From a bacterium (GTDB lineage: Bacteria > UBP14 > UBA6098 > B30-G16), in contig JAMOPH010000352.1 of NCBI GenBank assembly GCA_027064665.1, positions 1 to 7,834 on the forward strand: a stretch of 7,834 bases of DNA. The letters run 5' to 3'. A program made the translations under genes and the position numbers. Below the pieces are notes generated by a model. The model made no database searches. It worked only from the letters and a program-made list of their open reading frames with translations, and was not told where the DNA came from. Shown here in pieces: positions 1 to 5,726 of this stretch. Position 1 is the first letter of the stretch, and each line of letters begins with the position of its first letter.

Positions 1-1185
1 CCATACTTTTCCGCCGTTCAGCGCCTCGTCGTCGGAGAAGGGGATGCCCACCAAAAAATCGTATATTCCATCGGAGTTGAGGTCGCCGACGCACGAGATT
101 ATCTCTGCGAGATACTGTGATGAGACGCCGTCAATTTCGCCAAAAAGCGACAGCGAGTCCGCTAATGAATCCGTTCCGCTGAAGAACAAAATTCTTCCGT
201 TGTCGGAGGAATATCCCTGTTCTGCCACCGCAATATCCAAAAATGGGTCGCCGTTGTCCACACAGCCGACTGCCCAGCCGAAATGAGCATACGGTGCGCT
301 TCCGCGCAGAATCACATCTGCGGAACCTGCATTTACCAAATCGCCCGCTGAAAGCAGATGCCCCGACTCAAACACATACACTGCGCCGGCTTCGGTTCCC
401 GCGCCGTTGTTGGTCGGTGCACCGATCACCACATCCGCCGGCGGAATGCCGTCCACATCGCAGAACACCACACTCCGCCCGAAATTGTCCGCGGTGCCTT
501 CAGCCAGAACCAGCACTGTGTCCACCGAGGTTATGGCGATGTGCCCGGAGAAGGAATTCCCCGGAATTATGTAAACCCTGTTGTGATTCAGCGAGGGGAG
601 GGCGATATCGGGCAGTCCGTCACCGGTGATGTCCTCGCCAATGTAGAGATATTCGCCAATCATCCGGAAGGCGGCATCGGGGTCAAAAGTGAAATCGGCA
701 GAATCCGCGTCAACTGCGCCGGATAGGGTGCTTCCGCCGTTCCATCCGAAAATTCTTCCAGAGTTGGTGCCAGAGATATCCGAGCCGTAGGCACCGACCA
801 AAAATTCGTCGTTGCCGTCGCCGTTGAGGTCCCCGGCGGCGATGTATGCCCCAAAATACTCCGCCGAGCGGGAGTCGGCAATTATTGCGCTGGCATCCGA
901 ACCAGCCAGAAGCGTCCCGGAGACGGGACCGTAGAAAATATAAACCTTCCCGCCGGTGCCTGCGTTTTTGGCGCCCACCGCTATGTCCCCCACACCATCG
1001 CCGTTGAAATCGCCGCAGGCAAGCGCCACGCCGAAGGAGTCGCCGGGGGATTCGCCGGTGATGGTTGCCACAGCGTCGCCGGTGCGGAGGCTGTCGCCCA
1101 AGAGGTCGGCGCCGGAGAATACAAAGACCTCGTTCCCGCCGGGAGCGCCCGCCACAAGGTCGCCCACACCATCCCCGGTGACATC
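1..1185 (-). repeat. Seven FG-GAP (integrin-alpha-like) propeller motifs in the C-terminal part of the leftmost gene
   Basis: Calcium-loop motifs of the form DxNGDGxxD start at residues 545 (DVTGDGVGD), 603 (DFNGDGVGD), 663 (DLNGDGNDE), 729 (DITGDGLPD), 787 (DVDGIPPAD), 853 (VDNGDPFLD) and 912 (DLNSDGIYD). Each is followed by a 'vGA...GxVyvF' strand pair, as in FG-GAP blades (PF01839-like). Seven copies fit one complete seven-bladed beta-propeller. Copies five and six have lost the GDG core and probably bind calcium poorly or not at all. The seventh blade is cut by the window edge, so more copies cannot be excluded. Confidence 0.85.
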
Positions 1186-2817
1186 CCGCCAGGCGGCGAT
1201 TCGCCCCAGTTGAATTGCGCCGATGTCACCCACGGCAGTCCCGAGATTGAGGTAAAACGAGGGCGTTCCGGTTGAGGCACTCTCAACCACCGATATTCTG
1301 AAGATGAAATTTCGGCTTTCGTAGTCGGGGAAATCGGTCAGGGCGTCCCAGATTATCTCAAGGGAATCGCCGGGGGAGATGCCATTGCCCACCGCACCGC
1401 TGACGCTGGAGATGGGCACATCCCAGGTTATTCCGCCGTCCGAGGACGCCTCAATCACCACATTCACCGGGTTTGTCGCATTGAGATTGTAGAGGATGTG
1501 CACGATTCCGGTGCCGGTGGTCTCCTCCCAGAACCAGACATCCTCAAGTTCTATCGTGAACGGCGGGGACACATCAATGCACGCGGGGCAGGGCATCCTG
1601 AATCCGCGGGTGATGGAGCGGGTGTCCGAAAGGGTCAGCGTGAGCGTGTAACGCGGTCCACCGGGGGGAGTTGTGGGCAGATAGAGCCATCCGGCAGAAT
1701 CAGATGTGGCACCGAAGGAACCGCCGAAACTGTCCACCGGTTCTCCGTTGATAGTAATTGAACTTATTCCAGCATCAAAGGCGGAGCCGGTGAAATACAG
1801 CGTGTCGCCGGGATTGAGGCAGTAGGGCTCAAAATTTGCCGAAAGCCACACGCAGTATACCTGAACGGTAGCGGTGATGTAGTTGTGAAGATAATAAAGG
1901 CGTATCTGGAAGTGAGTTTGAACGCCGGTGAAGGAGTCGGGGATGAAAATTTCCATAGTGGAGTCGTCAATAACAGTGAAAGGCACAGGTCCCTCGCCGG
2001 GGATAACCACCGAATCTACCGACGAGAACCCCGAACCGTAGGCGACGGCGTAATCTCCGGGGTCGCCGCAGGGGATATTGATAACCTCGGGCACCTGCGG
2101 GTGAGAGCAGTCTGGAACATCCAGAATTCCCGCCAGCCCGAGAACTACATTTGCCATATATCTGTGGTCGTTGGTGTCAAAGTATCCCACCACGGGGACC
2201 TCAAACTGGTGATTGTCACCGAGGACGAAAATTCTTCCGCCGTTTTCGCAGGGGCATTCAACTCCGTCAAGGCGCTCCGGGTTGGACATAGCGGATACTC
2301 CAACGACAACATAATACGCCGGTTCCCAGGCGTAAACTCGGTATGCTGACCCGAAATATAAAAAGTCCACCCCATCAGTGAACGGGGAGTATGGGATTAT
2401 GTCGGAAAAAGTTCCGCCGGTTTTGCCGGGACCTATGTGAAGCCCCGTGTTCCAGCGGGAGTCGGTGAGTATTGCATTTAACCCGCTTGCAGTTGACCCT
2501 CCACACACTGCATTGGGCCAGAGCAACAAATCTCCGCCCTCGCAGACAAAATCTATTATCTGGGTCCTAATGTCGTAGGGGTAATACGAAGGACCTCCGT
2601 CCATCAGAATCAGTTCATCATATCCCGACAGGTCGGGGAATCTGCCGACATCGCTGGTGAACTCCACCGTCGCGCCGTTTGAGCGCAAAAGGTTCCAGAG
2701 AGCGTTCCAGGTGCCTGCACTATGGCAGGCTATGGGGACATCATCAACCAGAACCCGCTGCCCGAAAAGCGCCGAAAAGATTATCGTGAGTGTTAAAAAT
2801 GCGGCAATTTTTTTCAT
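1..2817 (-). CDS. Secreted multidomain protein: GATase1-like domain, Ig-like modules and FG-GAP propeller (3' end outside window)
   Basis: Open for 939 codons with no stop before the window edge, so the C-terminus is missing. The start ATG (2815-2817) is followed by a Sec signal peptide, MKKIAAFLTLTIIFSALFG, with mature protein from about residue 20. Residues 22-232 look like a Rossmann-type GATase1-like domain: a strand at 'YDELILMDGG', then 'EGGDLLLW', and a closing 'GGRIFVLGDNHQF' near 193-205 with a final helix 'MANVVLGLAG'. No clear catalytic triad is visible, so a structural or binding role is more likely. Residues 237-413 hold two Ig/TIG-like modules with paired Cys. Residues 415-512 form an Fn3-like module marked by 'ASSDGGITWDVP' and 'GDSLEIIWDA', a pattern common in secreted proteins of uncultured bacteria. 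Residues 530-939 carry seven FG-GAP motifs. It is last in the visible operon, 26 bases after its neighbour. Extracellular location is well supported; the ligand is unknown. Confidence 0.9.
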   Translation of the reverse strand, partial: MKKIAAFLTLTIIFSALFGQRVLVDDVPIACHSAGTWNALWNLLRSNGATVEFTSDVGRFPDLSGYDELILMDGGPSYYPYDIRTQIIDFVCEGGDLLLWPNAVCGGSTASGLNAILTDSRWNTGLHIGPGKTGGTFSDIIPYSPFTDGVDFLYFGSAYRVYAWEPAYYVVVGVSAMSNPERLDGVECPCENGGRIFVLGDNHQFEVPVVGYFDTNDHRYMANVVLGLAGILDVPDCSHPQVPEVINIPCGDPGDYAVAYGSGFSSVDSVVIPGEGPVPFTVIDDSTMEIFIPDSFTGVQTHFQIRLYYLHNYITATVQVYCVWLSANFEPYCLNPGDTLYFTGSAFDAGISSITINGEPVDSFGGSFGATSDSAGWLYLPTTPPGGPRYTLTLTLSDTRSITRGFRMPCPACIDVSPPFTIELEDVWFWEETTGTGIVHILYNLNATNPVNVVIEASSDGGITWDVPISSVSGAVGNGISPGDSLEIIWDALTDFPDYESRNFIFRISVVESASTGTPSFYLNLGTAVGDIGAIQLGRIAAWRDVTGDGVGDLVAGAPGGNEVFVFSGADLLGDSLRTGDAVATITGESPGDSFGVALACGDFNGDGVGDIAVGAKNAGTGGKVYIFYGPVSGTLLAGSDASAIIADSRSAEYFGAYIAAGDLNGDGNDEFLVGAYGSDISGTNSGRIFGWNGGSTLSGAVDADSADFTFDPDAAFRMIGEYLYIGEDITGDGLPDIALPSLNHNRVYIIPGNSFSGHIAITSVDTVLVLAEGTADNFGRSVVFCDVDGIPPADVVIGAPTNNGAGTEAGAVYVFESGHLLSAGDLVNAGSADVILRGSAPYAHFGWAVGCVDNGDPFLDIAVAEQGYSSDNGRILFFSGTDSLADSLSLFGEIDGVSSQYLAEIISCVGDLNSDGIYDFLVGIPFSDDEALNGGKVW

Positions 2818-2819
2818 CG

Positions 2820-2834
2820 CATCGCTTCCCTCCC
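2820..2834 (-). promoter_or_regulatory. Ribosome binding site and two-codon mini-ORF before the leftmost gene
   Basis: On the minus strand GGGAGG (2829-2834) lies 11 bases before the gene's ATG at 2817, a rather long spacing. An ATG at 2820-2822 sits only 6 bases after it, in another frame. That ATG reads Met-Arg-stop, and its TGA (2814-2816) overlaps the gene's own ATG as ATGA. The gene start is chosen because MKK plus a hydrophobic segment makes a good signal peptide. Confidence 0.5.
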
Positions 2835-2843
2835 TATGTGCCT

Positions 2844-5651
2844 TTACCACATTGTTTTGCACCCAGTGGTGGTGAATGCTGAGTCAAGTTGTATCACCAC
2901 GCTGTCGCCGTCGTGCCAGATAAAGTTTTCAATTGTGGCAATTACTGAATCGCACGCGGCGTCAACGCAGGAGAAATTGAGATTTGTCCCGGTAGGGGAG
3001 AGGTATGTTCCGTTAACCCGGATATAGACTCTCGCGGTGTCCACCGGGTCCTCGGACCACAACAGCAGAGACATAGATTGTGTTTCGCAGGAGACATAGT
3101 TCCAGCAGGAGGAGTCTCCCGGGCATCCCCATTCGGCAAATATCGGCGAGCACAGCTGCACGGTGAACCACCAGCACGAATCGGCATAGTTGGGTTCGCA
3201 GGTGCAGTCGGAGGGATTCGCATAGACATCGTCAACCATATGGACGCAGATCACCACGCTGTCGCCGTCGGCAAAGTGCCCGGTGTAGTTGATTGAACCG
3301 TCGGTGGTGGAATTTGCCACCGTGTCCACCGTGGCGTCTGCGTGGTGAACCACCACGACATATCGGGAGGAATCCCCGTTCACTCCGGCAAGGCTGTCGT
3401 ACACTGTCCCGGAGATGTTGACGATGGAATCGGAGACCACGGTGTCATTGGGCGGGGAATAGGAGATCAGACTCGGCGGCAGAGTGTCCACGATGAACGA
3501 GCATTCAAAGGGTTCGATGTAAGGGCAGGAGTAGGTGGACGAGATTGAGATTCTTACGGTGTCGCCGTTGTTCCAAGAGCCGGAGGGGGGAGAGACGTAC
3601 AGGAACGAGTCTGCGCTGAGGCTAGCCCACGACAATGTTGCCACTGTTCCCGAGCCCACCGGGCTCCCGTTGACATAAACTGTTATGGTGACTTCTGAAT
3701 CTGCGGGGTATGCGGAAACTGAATTTGTGGGATACAGCACAAAAGTTTGCCCCTGGTCGGCGCAGGAGGTTATGAATCCGCAGGTGTCGGGGCAGTCGGT
3801 GCGCACGGTGAAGGAGTCGCAGGTTTCGGCGCACTCGGTGGGGTAGAGGATTACCCAGACACTATCAATGGTTGGGGTTCTGTCCACAGCGCCTGTGGTT
3901 CTGGTGATGGTTATTCTGTATTGAACCCAGACGGTGTCGTTGGGGGTGCTGGTGTTTCCGGCGGGTTCGCCGGGGTTGCCGTCGCGCCAGGGCTGGGTGT
4001 TGTGTCCGCCCCAGGGGGCTGAATTGCATTCGGCAAGGGACGCCCCGATGCGGGCATCCACAGTCACAGTGTAGCCGTCCAGAGTGCAGCCATCCCACGC
4101 AACGGAGCACGCCACGCAGGTGTCAAATCCGATCGGCACCGCCAGAACGGCGGAATACAGACTCCCCGAAGGCACATAGGAAATCATCTGGTTTTCATAC
4201 AGCATAATCATATTGTCCCAGACGACGATGAGGTCCAGGTCGCCGTCGCCGGAACAATCCGTGCCACCGTCAAGGTTGCAGGGATAAACCCAGTGAGATG
4301 CGTGGGCATTGTCATCTGGAGGGGAATTATCTATTAGATATTCGGTAAAATCTGTGTAGCCGGTTCCGGTGCGGCGTATGTATCCTACATCGGTATAGGT
4401 GCCCACTATGTCATTAAGCCCGTCGCCGTCCATATCTGCCATAATTGCGCCGTCGCAAAAGTGACTGCTGGGATCGCTTAATAGCCAGTGTTGGCTGAAA
4501 GTTCCGCCACCGTCGTTTTGGATTACATAGAAATCGCCGTTGTATCCGCCAAGGCGAGGAACTGCTATTATAACATCCTGATCACCGTCCATATCAAAAT
4601 CAGCAATCCATAATCCATCAACTTCACGATTTTCCGAACCATCCCAGGTATATGGTGGGGTTCTATACACATAGGAAGAAGGGAAATAATGTGACCCCGG
4701 GGGACTTTGGCTTTCAATAGATATACCATCATAATCAACTGCCCAACCATTGAGTTCAAACCATTCGTAAACTACACTTTCCCAGGTTCCGTCACCGTCA
4801 AAATCTGCAAATTTGACGCGCCAAAAGGCGCCATCAGGAGCATCATATCCGGCTTCAGAACTCCAAGTATATTCCTCTACTACCGTGTTAGATGGGAACG
4901 AACCAGAGCCGTTGTTCCAGAAAATCACTATATCATATGCCGGATCGGAGTATGATGTGGCGGCTTCATATCCATAGAACATCACTGCTACTATGTCTTT
5001 GTCCCCGTCTCCATCCGCATCGGCGACATCTAAATCCATACAGTGCCATCCATTCGGCGGATATGCTCCGATAACCCACGCCCCCGACGGGAAAGAACCT
5101 GCTCCGTTGCCGAAGTAAACATATATTCCATAGTAGTCTCCCACAACAACATCAATATGCCCATCCCCATTGAAATCTGCAGGATATACAGCACAACGGT
5201 CTCCGCCTTCCGTAGTGTCGCTTGTAAAATCATACCATCCGTTTGAGTTGGTGGCTTTGGAGATATCAATATCGTGTCTGCTAAAAGAGAAGGACCCCAA
5301 ATTTTCATACCATACCAGGTGTCCCAGAGAATCGTCAATCACAGCGACTATGTCCGGGTCTCCATCTTCGTCAATGTCGGCGCATCTTGCGCCCCAGTTC
5401 ATAGCGCCAACTTCAGAACTTGTTTCCAGCGGATGTTGAACCCACGCCGTCGGGTCTATAGTGCCCGACATAAGCGGCATAGGCAAAAGAGCGTGGTTTA
5501 TCCCGCCGCCGGACCAGTATCTCGCTCCCCAGTTGTTCACCGTGTCCGAAAGTCCGGGACCGTAACGCCAATCGTTCTGCACTTTGACAATGTGAAACTG
5601 CGCACTGACAAGTGTGCTCAAAAGCAAAGCGAGCCAGATCGCCTTTCTCAT
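2844..5651 (-). CDS. Secreted VCBS/FG-GAP seven-motif propeller protein with Cys-rich Ig-like C-terminal modules
   Basis: 935 residues, complete. The start ATG (5649-5651) follows AAGGGG (5659-5664) with a 7-base spacer. Residues 1-17 (MRKAIWLALLLSTLVSA) are a signal peptide. Residues 90-490 contain seven calcium-loop motifs typical of VCBS/FG-GAP propellers. Residues 500-603 form a beta-rich module ending 'WVQYRITITRT...DRTPTIDSVWVIL', of a type I recognise from secreted proteins but cannot name. Residues 607-723, 724-832 and 834-935 are Ig-like modules; the first and third are related (CGFITSC and CWNYVSC, then 'NGDTVRISI' and 'DGDSVVIQL'). There are 22 Cys between residues 512 and 931, which suggests many disulfides and an oxidising extracellular setting. 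The last module stops short of the final strand seen in its sister. No LPXTG, PEP-CTERM or type IX secretion C-terminal signal is seen. Likely an extracellular binding or adhesion protein; the partner is unknown. Confidence 0.92.
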   Translation of the reverse strand: MRKAIWLALLLSTLVSAQFHIVKVQNDWRYGPGLSDTVNNWGARYWSGGGINHALLPMPLMSGTIDPTAWVQHPLETSSEVGAMNWGARCADIDEDGDPDIVAVIDDSLGHLVWYENLGSFSFSRHDIDISKATNSNGWYDFTSDTTEGGDRCAVYPADFNGDGHIDVVVGDYYGIYVYFGNGAGSFPSGAWVIGAYPPNGWHCMDLDVADADGDGDKDIVAVMFYGYEAATSYSDPAYDIVIFWNNGSGSFPSNTVVEEYTWSSEAGYDAPDGAFWRVKFADFDGDGTWESVVYEWFELNGWAVDYDGISIESQSPPGSHYFPSSYVYRTPPYTWDGSENREVDGLWIADFDMDGDQDVIIAVPRLGGYNGDFYVIQNDGGGTFSQHWLLSDPSSHFCDGAIMADMDGDGLNDIVGTYTDVGYIRRTGTGYTDFTEYLIDNSPPDDNAHASHWVYPCNLDGGTDCSGDGDLDLIVVWDNMIMLYENQMISYVPSGSLYSAVLAVPIGFDTCVACSVAWDGCTLDGYTVTVDARIGASLAECNSAPWGGHNTQPWRDGNPGEPAGNTSTPNDTVWVQYRITITRTTGAVDRTPTIDSVWVILYPTECAETCDSFTVRTDCPDTCGFITSCADQGQTFVLYPTNSVSAYPADSEVTITVYVNGSPVGSGTVATLSWASLSADSFLYVSPPSGSWNNGDTVRISISSTYSCPYIEPFECSFIVDTLPPSLISYSPPNDTVVSDSIVNISGTVYDSLAGVNGDSSRYVVVVHHADATVDTVANSTTDGSINYTGHFADGDSVVICVHMVDDVYANPSDCTCEPNYADSCWWFTVQLCSPIFAEWGCPGDSSCWNYVSCETQSMSLLLWSEDPVDTARVYIRVNGTYLSPTGTNLNFSCVDAACDSVIATIENFIWHDGDSVVIQLDSAFTTTGCKTMW
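2847..3152 (-). repeat. Cys-rich Ig-like module, second copy, C-terminally short
   Basis: Residues 834-935. It shares with the first copy the Cys-x5-Cys opening (Cys849/855 against Cys624/630), a central 'VNG' turn, and 'HDGDSVVIQL' matching 'NNGDTVRISI'. Cys931 aligns with Cys709. The stop codon falls four residues later, so the closing 'C-S-F-I-V-D' strand of the first copy has no counterpart. Confidence 0.55.
3483..3833 (-). repeat. Cys-rich Ig-like module, first copy
   Basis: Residues 607-723 of the 935-residue protein. The module opens with clustered Cys (607, 611, 620, 624, 630), runs through a beta-rich region with 'NGSPVGSG' and 'NNGDTVRISI', and closes with Cys709, Cys717 and the strand 'FECSFIVDT'. 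It is related to the final module of the same protein, encoded at 2847-3152, and is separated from it by a different Ig-like module that starts 'PPSLISYSPPNDTVV'. Confidence 0.6.
4182..5378 (-). repeat. Seven VCBS/FG-GAP motifs forming a predicted seven-bladed propeller
   Basis: Motifs begin at residues 92 (DIDEDGDPD), 159 (DFNGDGHID), 211 (DADGDGDKD), 283 (DFDGDGTWE), 351 (DFDMDGDQD), 406 (DMDGDGLND) and 459-473 (NLDG, a short insert, then GDGDLD). Most are followed by hydrophobic 'IVAV' or 'VVVG' strands and a 'wyeN.G.G.F' turn. The count of seven matches a closed integrin-alpha-like propeller. The seventh loop carries an insertion with an extra Cys. This stretch is also visibly lower in G+C than the rest of the gene cluster. 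Confidence 0.85.
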
Positions 5652-5726
5652 TTATCCGCCCCTTTTGGATTTTTCTGGTTTTTGTCCCCCCTCTCCGAAA
5701 AAGTGGTTGAAGATATTTGGGTTTCT
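5652..5726 (-). promoter_or_regulatory. 75-base intergenic leader with ribosome binding site
   Basis: The longest gap in the window. On the minus strand its second half, just before the start codon, is strongly purine-rich (runs such as GAGAGGGGGG and AGAAAAA). It ends with AAGGGG (5659-5664), 7 bases before the ATG of the 935-residue protein. I see no stem-loop followed by a U run and no convincing -35/-10 pair, so read-through from the upstream gene is the simplest reading. Confidence 0.45.

Noticed and set aside
780..1200. Recurring DNA words such as 'ccgtcgccgttgaggtc' suggesting a nucleotide repeat
   Set aside because: They are the reverse complement of codons for the D-[FL]-N-G-D-G calcium loops and are explained by the FG-GAP repeats.
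1885..2349. 154-residue plus-strand open frame
   Set aside because: Fully antisense to the leftmost gene, whose minus-strand frame is open throughout with recognisable domains. No supporting motif was found.
2815..2900. Possible frameshift joining the 935-residue gene and the leftmost gene into one
   Set aside because: The leftmost gene has its own signal peptide and an upstream GGGAGG, and the stop between them is clean, so two separate genes fit better.
5652..5726. Intergenic terminator or internal promoter
   Set aside because: No stem with a following T run and no paired -35/-10 elements could be found on the minus strand.
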